Shown piece by piece: positions 7,524-17,336 of a stretch of 64,000 nucleotides of DNA. The notes under the pieces were generated by a model that worked only from the letters and a program-made list of their open reading frames with translations, ran no database searches and had not been told where the DNA came from. Positions within the stretch are counted from its first letter, which is position 1. Every line of letters begins with the position of its first letter. This stretch comes from Zhuqueibacter pondensis (GTDB taxonomy: Bacteria; Zhuqueibacterota; Zhuqueibacteria; Zhuqueibacterales; Zhuqueibacteraceae): the NCBI GenBank assembly GCA_034505955.1, contig JAPDQK010000031.1, positions 1-64,000 on the forward strand. Direction: 5' to 3'. A program made the position numbers and the translations under genes.

Positions 7524-9830
7524 ATGCGGAAATATCCAATCATCACCAGTTTACTTTTCGCCGCTTTTTGTTTTTCGCATCACACCCTTGCGCAGGAACA
7601 GCTCTGGCAGTCATTCACCAACATGCGCACGATCAGAGGTTATCATGATCCAGGTTCGAACACTTACACCTTTTCCCGCCTTCTGATCAGTTCTCCGCAA
7701 GGAGTATGGGCGGCAACAACCGGTGGCGTCTTGCTGTGGGATGCCAACCGCAAAGCTTTCCGCAAATTTACCAACACCGATGGGCTTAGACAGAATATAA
7801 CGAAGGCCGTTGGCCGCGATCAGCGCGGCCGTATTTGGATCGTGCTGGCAACCGGCACGATTGCACAACCCACCGGCCTCATTGATGTGTATGATCCCGC
7901 AAAAAATGTTTTTACGCGTATCGACGATTATGTCAATCGGAATATTTTTGACTTCGCGACCCGCGGCGATTCCATGTACCTTGCGCTGGATCTGGGCATC
8001 AGCTTGTACGATGTGGGTAGAAACGAGGTGAAGGAAACCTATCAGAACCTCGGCAAAAAATTTCCGCGCGCCACGGCAGTGACCGCACTTTTCATTGATG
8101 ATCGTGAATTGTGGGCGGCCACCAACATGGGCATCGCCCGCACTTCCCTGGATCTGCCCAATCTTTTGGCACCAGAGAGTTGGACGAATTATACCATCCA
8201 GGATGGCTTGCCCTCAGCGCTCGTGCGCGGCTTCGCCAAATTCTCCCAAAACATCGTTGCTGCCACCTCTCAGGGCGTGGTGGCTTTTAATGGCGCGCGC
8301 TGGACCAATGTATCCGGAAACATCGGCGAACGCAATATCCTGCAATTGGTGGTCTCCAAAGAGGACAACAAAGCGGTGTTGTATGCTGCGACTCCCTCCG
8401 GCGTCTATCGATCCGAAACGCTTGGCACCTGGGCATTAGTGGGAACCAGCATTTACGTCATTACGGGCATACTCGTTGACAGCGCCGGTACTCTTTGGAT
8501 TTCCACTTACGACGACGGTCTTTATGAGTTTGACCGCAGCGCTCAGGTTTGGCTCCGGCATGAGCCGGAGGGCCCGGCAACCAATTCGTTTACTTCCGTA
8601 TCTCTGGACAATGAAGGCAATCTTTGGTGCAGCTCGAGCTATAATGGTTTTCAAATCTACGACGGTGCGCGCTGGTATAACTACAGCCCCAAAACTTTTC
8701 CAATTGTGGATGAGATTCGCCAGATCATTCATCCGGCTAACGGCGAGCATTGGTTGGCGACTTGGGGAGGCGGCATCTACGTGTTGACCGGCAAACCGGA
8801 TGCGCTCACCATTAAAGACCATATTGATACCACGCGAGGCGCACTTTCGTCCGCGCTTAGTGAGAGAAACTATCCGGCCATTCCTTTTCTCAAACAGGAT
8901 GATCAAGGCAACATCTGGATTCTCAATTTCAATGCGGTAAACACCAATGGATTGGTGGCCCGCAATCCCCAAGGCCAATATGTGCACTTTTCAACGAGTG
9001 ATGGTCTGCGCAGTCTGGACGTTTCGGTATTGGAAATCGAGAAAACAATCACAAACGATCGTATCTGGGTTGGCACCTCGAGCAACGGGGTGAGCGTGCT
9101 GGATCACCGGGGCACCGTGCTCAACAAAGCGGATGACGATTTCAGCGGCGAGCTCAATTTGGATGACAATCTGTTGAGCAACCGGATTGCGTCGCTGGCA
9201 CAGGACCGTGATGGTTACATGTGGATTGGCACGGACAAAGGTCTCAATTATTGGTTTGCCGGCAAGGTCAATGATCGATTTTGCTACAGCCTGATCAGCG
9301 ATGACATCAAAGTGGTTCGGGTTGACCCCCGCAACAACAAGTGGATTGGCACCAGCGCTGGCATTTCGGTGCTTTCCGGCCAGGACAATTGCTCCCTGAC
9401 GCATTACACGGTCGAAAACAGCCCGCTGGTCGGCAATTTCGTTACTTGCATCACGTTCAATCCCAAAACCGGTGATGCCTGGATCGGCACGACCACCGGA
9501 CTGTCGCGCTATCGCACGCCATTTACCGAACCGAAACCGGATCTGAGCCAGCTTACGGGATATCCGAATCCATTCCGGATTGGTGCCAAGAAAACCGGCA
9601 GTTGTTTTTCCATCACCAATCTGGCGGAAGACAGCGCGGTGAAAATTTATAATATTGCCGGTGAATTGATCCGCAGTTACTCGGTCGAGCAAGTGCCGGG
9701 CGCCGAAGCTTGTTGGGATGGGCGCGATGAGTCAGGGAAATTGGTACCAAGTGGCATTTATCTTTTTGTTGCCTATATCGAAGCAACAGGCGCCAGTGCG
9801 GTCGGCAAAGTGGCGGTGATCAGGGAATAA
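7524..9830 (+). CDS. Secreted two-component-regulator-type propeller protein with sorting tail
   Basis: A signal peptide (residues 1-23, ending TLAQ) is followed by many short blades of the regulator-propeller type, with repeating motifs such as GRIWIVLA, GTLWISTYDDGL, GNLWCSSS, GYMWIGTDKGL and GDAWIGTTTGL. These build one or two seven-bladed propellers. Residues 680-768 are a C-terminal sorting/FlgD-Ig-like domain beginning YPNPF with WDGRDESG and SGIYLF. Unlike hybrid two-component sensors there is no kinase domain or membrane segment, so this is an extracellular or surface protein, probably a binding scaffold. A related but larger protein is encoded at 27010-29955. Confidence 0.88.
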   Translation: MRKYPIITSLLFAAFCFSHHTLAQEQLWQSFTNMRTIRGYHDPGSNTYTFSRLLISSPQGVWAATTGGVLLWDANRKAFRKFTNTDGLRQNITKAVGRDQRGRIWIVLATGTIAQPTGLIDVYDPAKNVFTRIDDYVNRNIFDFATRGDSMYLALDLGISLYDVGRNEVKETYQNLGKKFPRATAVTALFIDDRELWAATNMGIARTSLDLPNLLAPESWTNYTIQDGLPSALVRGFAKFSQNIVAATSQGVVAFNGARWTNVSGNIGERNILQLVVSKEDNKAVLYAATPSGVYRSETLGTWALVGTSIYVITGILVDSAGTLWISTYDDGLYEFDRSAQVWLRHEPEGPATNSFTSVSLDNEGNLWCSSSYNGFQIYDGARWYNYSPKTFPIVDEIRQIIHPANGEHWLATWGGGIYVLTGKPDALTIKDHIDTTRGALSSALSERNYPAIPFLKQDDQGNIWILNFNAVNTNGLVARNPQGQYVHFSTSDGLRSLDVSVLEIEKTITNDRIWVGTSSNGVSVLDHRGTVLNKADDDFSGELNLDDNLLSNRIASLAQDRDGYMWIGTDKGLNYWFAGKVNDRFCYSLISDDIKVVRVDPRNNKWIGTSAGISVLSGQDNCSLTHYTVENSPLVGNFVTCITFNPKTGDAWIGTTTGLSRYRTPFTEPKPDLSQLTGYPNPFRIGAKKTGSCFSITNLAEDSAVKIYNIAGELIRSYSVEQVPGAEACWDGRDESGKLVPSGIYLFVAYIEATGASAVGKVAVIRE

Positions 9831-10203
9831 ACGCGCAGGATGGATTTCTCATTACAAGTCTGTAACTTGCCGCTTCACGTGCCATTTTCCATCCCGCACA
9901 ATTCAAAAAACGTACTTACAATTTTGTATTTTCGATTATCTGACTGTCTCATCTTGGAACGATGAGGGCTGGATGTATCAAGTGCCAGGATGATTCGTAA
10001 TCGGTTTGAAGCCATGGAGGGAACTTCTCCATTCGCGGAGCAATTAATGGGTTCGTGGTATCTTCAATAATTACTTGCTTGCCATACAATCCGATTTTAC
10101 TTCTTGCCGGTATGCTGGCGTGATATTAACATTACCTGCCGGCTGTCATGCGTGAAAGCAAAAGCAGGCATGGACTTTGCAAATCATTTATCGGTCCCGG
10201 ACC
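9831..10203. other. Intergenic region before recN
   Basis: No open frame of note and no repeat match to the rest of the window. A weak promoter-like pair, TTGCCG then TAACAT with a 17-base spacer, ends about 75 bases before the recN ATG. I see nothing else. Confidence 0.4.
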
Positions 10204-11928
10204 ATGTTACAAACTTTTTCGCTGTACAATTATGCGCTTGTTGATCGCGTTGAATTGACGCTGGGTTCAGGATTGAACGTCTTCACGGGTGAGACCGGGG
10301 CTGGCAAGTCGATTCTCATCGGCGCCATGGCGGCTTTATTAGGAGAAAAAGCCGCTTTTCATTATCCTCGTGATCCTGAGAAAAAAGCGATCATCGAAGG
10401 GCTCTTTGTCAACTGTCTCTCTCCCCGGCTGAGGCAATTCTTGCGTGAGAACGCGCTCGAGGTGAGTGATGATGGCGCTTTTCTGCTGCGCCGCGAATTT
10501 ATGCCGAACGGACGCAGTCGCGCCTTTTTGAATGATTCACCCATCTCCTCGACGACTCTGGATGCACTGAGTGAAATGCTGGCAGACTTGCACGGCCAGC
10601 ACGAACATCAATCGCTGTTGCAAACCCGTTCGCATCTTCGTTATCTCGATGCTTACGGCGGACTGGAAGAGCTGGCGGCCAAAACAGCCGAAGCATACGC
10701 CGAGGTACGCGCGACGCAAAACAGCTATCTGGAATGGCTGTCCCGGCAGAAAGAGTTGCAGGAGAAACGCGAATTCAATATGTTTCAATTGCAGGAAATC
10801 AAAAGCGTTGATCCGCAGCCGGGTGAAGAGGAGAGCCTGGTTCAGGAAGAACGTCTGTTGAGCAGCGCGGAGCGCAGAGTCGAACTGAGCGCAAAAATTT
10901 ATCAGCTGCTTTACGAAGCCGAAGGGGCGGTGCCCGTAGTGGCTCAGCTCAAGTCCGTCTTGTCGTCGCTCGAGGAACTGAGCGGTATTGATCCGTCATT
11001 ACGGGCTTTGCATAAAGATTGCGAGGCTGCCGGATTGGCGCTGCAGGAAGCAGCGCAGGAAATCCAGCGTTACCGAAATCGCATAGAATTCAATCCGGCG
11101 CGTCTCGAACAGGTACGGCAACGATTGGCGAGCTTCAACAAGCTTAAACGCAAATACGGTGGCTCCATGGAAGGAGTATTTGAACGCCGTGCCGCCCTCG
11201 AAGCTTCACTCTCCGATCTGGAAAATTTCGAAGAAAAAGTCGCCGCCTTGGAAAAACAGCTCAAGGTGGCGAGAGCGCATTGCGCAGAATTATGTTTGGA
11301 ATTATCCTCGCGGCGCCGACAAGTCGCCAAGGATTTGGAGGCGACCGTACCGGCTGTTCTTGCGGATTTGGGAATGGCCGGCAGCCGTTTTGAGGTCGTC
11401 ATCACGACCCAGCCGGACAGCGCGAGTTATGTGACAGTCGATGGACAACCGGTAAGGGTCAGCGCCACAGGCATTGATCATGTTGAATTCTTTATTTCCG
11501 CGAATCCGGGTCAGGCGCCGGCGCCGTTGTCCAAAGTCGCCTCCGGCGGAGAGATTTCGCGCATTATGCTGGCACTAAAATCGATTCTTGCCGAGCGTGA
11601 CGATATTCCGGTTTTAATTTTCGACGAGATCGATGCCGGAGTTTCCGGTCGGGTGGCACAAGCAGTCGGCAGGAAGTTGCAGCAACTGGCGCAATCACAC
11701 CAGATTATTTGCATCACGCACCTGCCGCAGATTGCCAGTGCCGGCGCACATCATTTCCTGGTGGAAAAAAATGTTATCGGTGGCAAATCCGTGACCGGCG
11801 TGCGGCGCTTGCACAGTTCGCAGCGGCCGGAAGCGATTGCCCGACTCTTGGGCGGTGAAATCATTTCTGAAGCGCATTTGGCCGGCGCCCGCGACCTTCT
11901 GATTGAAAGCGGGCAGCAGGTTCTTTAG
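10204..11928 (+). CDS. recN: DNA repair protein RecN
   Basis: SMC-like ATPase that acts early in recombinational repair of double-strand breaks. Walker A GETGAGKS is at residues 29-36, followed by a Q-loop region (LHGQHEHQ), a central coiled coil, the ABC signature KVASGGEISR and Walker B LIFDEIDAGVSGR in the C-terminal third, then the H-loop region ICITHLPQIA. At 574 residues it has the usual length. ATG 10204 begins with MLQTFSLYNYALVD, matching the canonical RecN start; the longer TTG start at 10177 adds ten residues unlike the family. It is followed 29 bases later by a TPR protein on the same strand. Assignment is firm. Confidence 0.97.
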   Translation: MLQTFSLYNYALVDRVELTLGSGLNVFTGETGAGKSILIGAMAALLGEKAAFHYPRDPEKKAIIEGLFVNCLSPRLRQFLRENALEVSDDGAFLLRREFMPNGRSRAFLNDSPISSTTLDALSEMLADLHGQHEHQSLLQTRSHLRYLDAYGGLEELAAKTAEAYAEVRATQNSYLEWLSRQKELQEKREFNMFQLQEIKSVDPQPGEEESLVQEERLLSSAERRVELSAKIYQLLYEAEGAVPVVAQLKSVLSSLEELSGIDPSLRALHKDCEAAGLALQEAAQEIQRYRNRIEFNPARLEQVRQRLASFNKLKRKYGGSMEGVFERRAALEASLSDLENFEEKVAALEKQLKVARAHCAELCLELSSRRRQVAKDLEATVPAVLADLGMAGSRFEVVITTQPDSASYVTVDGQPVRVSATGIDHVEFFISANPGQAPAPLSKVASGGEISRIMLALKSILAERDDIPVLIFDEIDAGVSGRVAQAVGRKLQQLAQSHQIICITHLPQIASAGAHHFLVEKNVIGGKSVTGVRRLHSSQRPEAIARLLGGEIISEAHLAGARDLLIESGQQVL

Positions 11929-11957
11929 GTCAAGCCTTACAACTTGGAGTTTGCATC

Positions 11958-12860
11958 ATGACCAAAATGAGAAAAATTATTGGCACCTCGATGTTGACGT
12001 TATCGCTGGTCGTCGTGGGTTTGTTTATGGTCTGCAGTGGCCGCATGCAGCGGGTGCAGCTGGAAGATGATTCTTACGGCCAGGCTGAGGATGAAGCGTA
12101 TAAGGAAGATTTATTGAAAAGATTGGATGTTCTCGACAACGAAGGCCAGGAAGGGGATGCCCAGGAGAGTGCCGAGAGCAAAAGTAACGCTGAAGCGCAG
12201 AGCAGCAACAGTGACGACGCCACGTTCGCCAGTTCGGAGAGCCGTACCTCCAAAGCCAATGAAGCCGAAAGTTTTCTGACCCCGGAACTTTTCCAGGGAA
12301 TGAATGCAGAGGTCAAACAACTCGAGACGCTGAAGGCAGACAAGGATCGCACGATTGACAGTCTGCGCGCTGAAATGGAAGAGAAAAACTATCAAGCCGC
12401 CGCGTTGCAGACAACATTCAAGACCAAAAAAATTACCAGCAAGCCTCTGCCTGGTGATGCTGATAATTCCGCGCTTTATAATTCCGATTACGGCCTGGCC
12501 TATCAGGATGCGCTGGACGATTTTTATGTGCGCCGTTTTGACAGCGCGATTCGCAAGTTCCGTGAATTGCTCCGGACTAATGACCGGCACCAATTGGCCG
12601 ACAACTGCCAGTACTGGATCGGCGAATGCTATTTCGCCATGGGCAAGTACTACGAGGCCGTGGCCGAGTTTCAAAAGGTTTACGTTTTCGAGAACAGTAA
12701 CAAGACCAATGACGCACAGCTGATGATCGGCATTGCATTTTTCAAGAGTGGGGAGAAAGACTTGGCCCGAGCCGAACTGAGCATGTTGTTGAGCTTTGGC
12801 CCGCAAACCGCCTCTGCCAAGAAAGCTCAGCGCTATTTGAAAATGCTGGAAAGCGCATAG
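11958..12860 (+). CDS. YbgF/CpoB-like coiled-coil TPR protein
   Basis: The N-terminal hydrophobic segment (about residues 8-27) is a signal sequence; a Cys at residue 27 follows it but lacks a canonical lipobox. An acidic, Glu/Ser-rich region and a predicted coiled coil (about 100-140) precede two to three tetratricopeptide repeats (about 175-300) of the tol-pal YbgF/CpoB or BamD kind, with motifs DNCQYWIGECYF and NDAQLMIGIAFF. It is probably a periplasmic adaptor in envelope maintenance. It follows recN by 29 bases and is closed by a clear terminator at 12907-12934. Confidence 0.8.
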   Translation: MTKMRKIIGTSMLTLSLVVVGLFMVCSGRMQRVQLEDDSYGQAEDEAYKEDLLKRLDVLDNEGQEGDAQESAESKSNAEAQSSNSDDATFASSESRTSKANEAESFLTPELFQGMNAEVKQLETLKADKDRTIDSLRAEMEEKNYQAAALQTTFKTKKITSKPLPGDADNSALYNSDYGLAYQDALDDFYVRRFDSAIRKFRELLRTNDRHQLADNCQYWIGECYFAMGKYYEAVAEFQKVYVFENSNKTNDAQLMIGIAFFKSGEKDLARAELSMLLSFGPQTASAKKAQRYLKMLESA

Positions 12861-12906
12861 GAAAAGCGCCTTTTGCCCAAAGATAACTTTAAACACCTCT
12901 CTTACG

Positions 12907-12934
12907 AGCCAGGTCAGCATTGCCTGGCTTTTTT
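12907..12934 (+). terminator. Rho-independent terminator
   Basis: AGCCAGG (12907-12913) pairs with CCTGGCT (12923-12929) around a nine-base loop and is followed by a run of T. It closes the recN-TPR unit. Confidence 0.85.
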
Positions 12935-13035
12935 GTTATTGCCATGGAATTGTTGTTGCAATTGCGCAAAATCTTTTTTATTTTTCAAGGAGTCGGGCAA
13001 AATCAACGCCTGATCGGCCAGCGCACTTGGATCGC

Positions 13036-13109
13036 TGTCATTCTGTAGGCTGCACCTGCAGGGAATCTCCATTGTTCCCTGAGTGTAAAAAGAGGCTTCC
13101 GGAATGACA
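13036..13109. repeat. TGTCATTCTG...GGAATGACA hairpin element
   Basis: The ends TGTCATTCTG and CCGGAATGACA are inverted copies, and the interior CTGCACCTGCAGGGAATCT resembles the MITE arm CTGCGTCCG...GCAGGGAATCT at 21345-21380. It lies immediately upstream of dnaE and contains the first in-frame ATG (13104) of that frame. Confidence 0.55.
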
Positions 13110-13169
13110 ACTTGGGTGGGCGGCAAAAAATATGAAAAGAATTCCCGGTCCATCAACTCTGCAAGGGTC

Positions 13170-16100
13170 ATGCTAAGTTTCGTCCATCTGCACAATCATT
13201 CGCATTACAGTTTGCTCGACGGTGCGTGTCGCATCGAAGATCTGGTTGAAGCCGCGAAGCGCTGCAACATGCCGGCACTGGCGCTTACTGATCACGGCAA
13301 CATGTTTGGCACGATCGAGTTTTATAAAACCTGCCGGAAAGCCGGCATCAAGCCCGTGATCGGCGTCGAGGCCTATATGGCCCCACGCAGCCGCAAGGAG
13401 AAAACCGTTCAGAAAGGTAATGTTTCCGATGCCTCCTATCACCTGCTGCTGCTTGCCAAAAATCTGCAAGGCTACAAAAATTTGATGCGGCTGGTTTCCA
13501 TCGGTTTTCTCGAGGGCTTCTATTATCGGCCGCGCATTGACCGCGAGGTGCTGGCGAAATATCGCGAGGGGATCATTGTGCTGTCCGCCTGCTTGAAAGG
13601 GGAGGTGGCGAACAAACTGCTCAATGAAGGCTATGAAGCCGCGCGAAAAGTGGCGCTCGAGTATCGCGAAATTTTCGGCGATGATTATTATCTCGAGATT
13701 CACAATCACCATATTCCCGAAGAAGACAACGTCCGCGAAGGTGTGCTCCAGCTCAGCCGCGATCTGAGCATTCCGGTAGTGGCGACGAACGATACGCATT
13801 ATCTCAAGCGTGAGCACGCCATGCCTCATGACGTGCTGCTATGCCTGCAAACCGGCAAAGATCGCGACGACCCCAACCGGCTGCGATACACAACCGATGA
13901 GATCTATTTCAAGAGTGTCGAGGAAATGCAAGCCTCCTTTCCAGAAAATCCGGAGGCGCTCAATCTCAGCGTGGAGATTGCCGACAAGTGCAACCTCGAG
14001 CTGGATTTCAAATCGATTCACCTGCCGACGTTCAAAATTCCCGAGCCACACAGCAACAGAAGCCTGGATGAATATCTCGAACAGCTTGCCTTCGAGGGCG
14101 TCAAAAAGCGCTATAAACAAGTCACACCCGAGATTGATCAGCGCCTGCGCCACGAGCTCGAGGTGATCAAGCAAACCGGCTATGCCGGCTACTTTCTGAT
14201 CGTACAGGATTTCATTCAATATGCCCGTTCGGCCGGGATTCCAGTGGGACCGGGGCGGGGCTCTGCTGCCGGGAGTTTGGTGAGTTACTGCATCGGCATC
14301 ACCAATATCGATCCGCTCAAATACAACCTGATTTTCGAGCGTTTTCTCAATCCCGAGCGCATCACGATGCCCGATATCGACATCGACTTTTGCTACGAGC
14401 GCCGCGAGGAGATCATCGATTATGTCCGGCAAAAATATGGCGAGAACAACGTCACCCAGATCATCACGTTTGGCACCATGGCCGCGCGTGCCGTGATTCG
14501 TGACGTTGGGCGGGTGCTCAAGCTGCGTTACAGTGACGTCGACAAAATTGCCAAAATGATTCCCGCAGCCCCCGGCATTACCCTCGATAAGGCTCTGGAA
14601 ACGGTTTCCGAGCTGCGCGCGCTTGTCAATAGTGATGCAACGCACCGGCAGCTGATCGACTACTCTCAAGTCCTGGAAGGACTGGCGCGCCATGCTTCCA
14701 CACACGCCGCCGGCGTGGTCATCACCCCGGATGAATTGACCAACTACACGCCGCTTTACAAATCCAACACCGGCGATGTGACCACGCAGTACGACATGAA
14801 AGCGCTCGAGCTTGTTGGTGTGCTCAAGATGGATTTTCTCGGCCTGCGCACGCTCACGGTGATGGACAAAACCGTCAAGATGCTCCGCCAAAAAGGTGTC
14901 GAGATCGATCTCGACCACCTGCCGCTCGATGACCCCAGAACTTATGAGCTTTTTGGCAACGGTGAGACCATCGGCCTGTTCCAGTTTGAAAGCTCGGGCA
15001 TGCGCGAGTATCTCAAAAAGCTCAAGCCCCAATGTTTGGATGATCTTATCGCCATGAATGCGTTGTATCGCCCCGGGCCGATGGAGATGATCGATGATTT
15101 TATTGCCCGCAAGCACGGTCTCAGGAAAATTGAGTATTTGCATCCGGCGCTCGAGCCGATTTTGCGCGAGACCTACGGCGTCATCGTTTATCAGGAACAG
15201 GTCATGCGTATCGCGAGCGAGCTGGCTGGTTTCACATTGGGCGGCGCCGATCTTTTGCGTCGTGCCATGGGAAAGAAAATCCCCGAGCTGATGGCCGAGC
15301 AGCGCAAGCAATTTGTCAGCGGCGCAAAGGAGCGCGGCGTTTCAGAGCATGTTGCGAACCAGATTTTTGATGTGATGGACAAATTTGCCGGCTACGGTTT
15401 TAATAAGTCGCATGCCGCCGGCTACTCCCTGGTGGCGTATCAAACCGGCTATTTGAAGGCGCATTTTCCGGCGGAGTTCATGGCCGCCACGCTGACCAGC
15501 GAAATGACCAGCACCTCTCGGATCGTGACACTGATAGAAGAATGCCGGCGACTGGGAGTGCCGGTCCTGCCGCCGGACGTGAATGAAAGTTTTGCCGAAT
15601 TTGTCGTCATTGATGATGCGCATGTCGTGACCGAGCCCAAATCGAGTAAACCGAATGGCACCTGTGCCAATGTCGCGCAAAAAGCCATTCGCTACGGTCT
15701 TGGCGCGATTAAAAATGTCGGTTTGGGTGCCATTGAAAGCATCGTTAAAGCGCGCCAAACGAAGGGCAAATTCAGTTCACTCTTTGATTTCTGCAGCCGG
15801 GTCGATCTTCGGCTGGTCAACAAAAAAGTTTTGGAAAGCTTGATCCAGGCTGGTGCGATGGATTCGCTTGCACCGAAAGGTAATCGCAATCAACTATTCC
15901 AAGCCATCGATCTCGCCACCGCTTACGCGCAACGCTTCCATGACCAACGTTCCCGCGGCCAGGTTTCGATTTTCGATCAAGGCAGTACCGAAATGATCAC
16001 CGAGCCGCCATTGCCGGAATTCCAGGATTGGCCCGAAGCCGAACGACTGAATCGGGAAAAAGATTTTCTCGGCCTCTATCTTTCCAGTCATCCGTTGCAG

Positions 16101-16739
16101 CGTTTTCGTGAAGAAGTCAGCCTTTTTTCCAGCACACCTTTGCAGGATTTGGAAGGCCTGCCCGACGGCGCGCAGATCATGATCTGCGGGATCATCACCA
16201 ACATCAAAACGATTGTGGATCGCAAAGGTGCGAGCATGGCTTTCCTCACCTTTGAAGATTTTGCCGGCAGCACGGAGGCCATTGTCTTTAGCGATACCTA
16301 TGCGGCCCATCGCGAACGGCTGCAACCGGAAGCCGTCGTTGTGCTCGTGGGCCGTACTTCGACGCGCGAAGATGAGCCAACAAAAATCTTGGTTGAAAAA
16401 GTGATGAGCCTGGAGGAGGCGTGGCAGGAGATTCCCAAAAAATTGACCCTGGAGATTCCGGTGCAGCAGATGAACGACACGACATTGCAACAACTGTTGA
16501 AATTACTTCGTGCCAATCAGGGATCATGCCAGCTGTTTTTTCGACTCCGCGGCGAGGATGCGTCGAATTACCACTTTCGCTCCCGCGCGCTCAAAGTGCG
16601 GCCGAATGCAAGTTTATTGCAACGCGCCAGAGAATTTTTGGGTCCCAATATGGTACGAGTCGACGTCGCCATCCCGAACGGCCGGCTCAATAATCGCGGT
16701 CGACCCGAATTTTCACATGAGCAAGCCCTGTACCACTGA
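13170..16739 (+). CDS. dnaE: DNA polymerase III alpha subunit (replicative polymerase)
   Basis: Catalytic subunit of the replicative DNA polymerase. It begins with a PHP domain (FVHLHNHSHYSLLDG) and carries the polymerase active-site motif PDIDIDF near residue 410, the palm/fingers region with PGRGSAAGS, and helix-hairpin-helix and OB-fold domains at the end (GIITNIKTIVDRKG). At about 1,189 residues it is the DnaE1 size. I start at ATG 13170 because the family begins just before FVHLHNH; the longer frame from ATG 13104 would begin inside a repeat element. It is preceded by a terminator and so is probably transcribed from its own promoter. Very secure. Confidence 0.97.
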   Translation: MLSFVHLHNHSHYSLLDGACRIEDLVEAAKRCNMPALALTDHGNMFGTIEFYKTCRKAGIKPVIGVEAYMAPRSRKEKTVQKGNVSDASYHLLLLAKNLQGYKNLMRLVSIGFLEGFYYRPRIDREVLAKYREGIIVLSACLKGEVANKLLNEGYEAARKVALEYREIFGDDYYLEIHNHHIPEEDNVREGVLQLSRDLSIPVVATNDTHYLKREHAMPHDVLLCLQTGKDRDDPNRLRYTTDEIYFKSVEEMQASFPENPEALNLSVEIADKCNLELDFKSIHLPTFKIPEPHSNRSLDEYLEQLAFEGVKKRYKQVTPEIDQRLRHELEVIKQTGYAGYFLIVQDFIQYARSAGIPVGPGRGSAAGSLVSYCIGITNIDPLKYNLIFERFLNPERITMPDIDIDFCYERREEIIDYVRQKYGENNVTQIITFGTMAARAVIRDVGRVLKLRYSDVDKIAKMIPAAPGITLDKALETVSELRALVNSDATHRQLIDYSQVLEGLARHASTHAAGVVITPDELTNYTPLYKSNTGDVTTQYDMKALELVGVLKMDFLGLRTLTVMDKTVKMLRQKGVEIDLDHLPLDDPRTYELFGNGETIGLFQFESSGMREYLKKLKPQCLDDLIAMNALYRPGPMEMIDDFIARKHGLRKIEYLHPALEPILRETYGVIVYQEQVMRIASELAGFTLGGADLLRRAMGKKIPELMAEQRKQFVSGAKERGVSEHVANQIFDVMDKFAGYGFNKSHAAGYSLVAYQTGYLKAHFPAEFMAATLTSEMTSTSRIVTLIEECRRLGVPVLPPDVNESFAEFVVIDDAHVVTEPKSSKPNGTCANVAQKAIRYGLGAIKNVGLGAIESIVKARQTKGKFSSLFDFCSRVDLRLVNKKVLESLIQAGAMDSLAPKGNRNQLFQAIDLATAYAQRFHDQRSRGQVSIFDQGSTEMITEPPLPEFQDWPEAERLNREKDFLGLYLSSHPLQRFREEVSLFSSTPLQDLEGLPDGAQIMICGIITNIKTIVDRKGASMAFLTFEDFAGSTEAIVFSDTYAAHRERLQPEAVVVLVGRTSTREDEPTKILVEKVMSLEEAWQEIPKKLTLEIPVQQMNDTTLQQLLKLLRANQGSCQLFFRLRGEDASNYHFRSRALKVRPNASLLQRAREFLGPNMVRVDVAIPNGRLNNRGRPEFSHEQALYH

Positions 16740-16862
16740 AGCCGGAAATATTGATTCCGAAGCATTTTCATGTTTGTCCGTTCTGCCAGATCGAAAGCAT
16801 TTCCAATGGCAGGCATAATTGGGCAGGATCCAATTCCCCGAACCAAACTGAGACGTATTGCG

Positions 16863-17330
16863 ATGACCGTACTTTCCGTGGAGAAAATCCTTCGTCAAAC
16901 CCGCGCCAAACTGTGGCAGGTTGTTTCGCAGTTTTCCCAAGCCGCGAAGTGGGCCGACGGCGTGGAAAAAACGGAACATGTTTCAGGTGAGGCGGCCAAT
17001 GTCGGCGGCGTGTGGCGTGTGCACCTGCGATGGGATGACTCTTATCAAATTGTTGATCTCGAGATTACCGAGTGGCTTGAAGGTGAGCGGTTCGGCTTGC
17101 GTCCTCTGGGCACGCCGCGGGCAGATGACGACATCGTACTCTATCAGATCGTCTTTAATCTCAAGGCGTTGCCAGATGGTCAAACACAAATTGGCTTGCA
17201 GTGCGAATATGCCCCGCGCAAGCGTATGGCCAAAATCAAAAATCTTGCCTTCCTGCGCCGGCAATATTTGCATCGTTTGCAAGCCAGTCTGGAAGCGCTG
17301 GAACGGTTCACGAGCGAGAGGGTCTTGTAA
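16863..17330 (+). CDS. SRPBCC-superfamily (START/polyketide-cyclase-like) protein
   Basis: About 155 residues with the pattern of the SRPBCC fold: a short N-terminal strand, helix (KLWQVVSQFSQAAKW), then a curved sheet with GGVWRVHL and DLEITEWLEGERF, and a long C-terminal helix. Such proteins bind hydrophobic ligands; no specific ligand is evident. The frame is open back to 16770, but ATG 16863 gives the usual start of the fold. It is followed six bases later by the barrel-OmpA gene, so the two are probably co-transcribed. Confidence 0.7.
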   Translation: MTVLSVEKILRQTRAKLWQVVSQFSQAAKWADGVEKTEHVSGEAANVGGVWRVHLRWDDSYQIVDLEITEWLEGERFGLRPLGTPRADDDIVLYQIVFNLKALPDGQTQIGLQCEYAPRKRMAKIKNLAFLRRQYLHRLQASLEALERFTSERVL

Positions 17331-17336
17331 GCCACA

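Noticed and set aside
7524..9830. Hybrid two-component sensor, suggested by the propeller repeats
   Set aside because: No membrane segment, HisKA, HATPase or receiver domain; the chain ends with a sorting tail.
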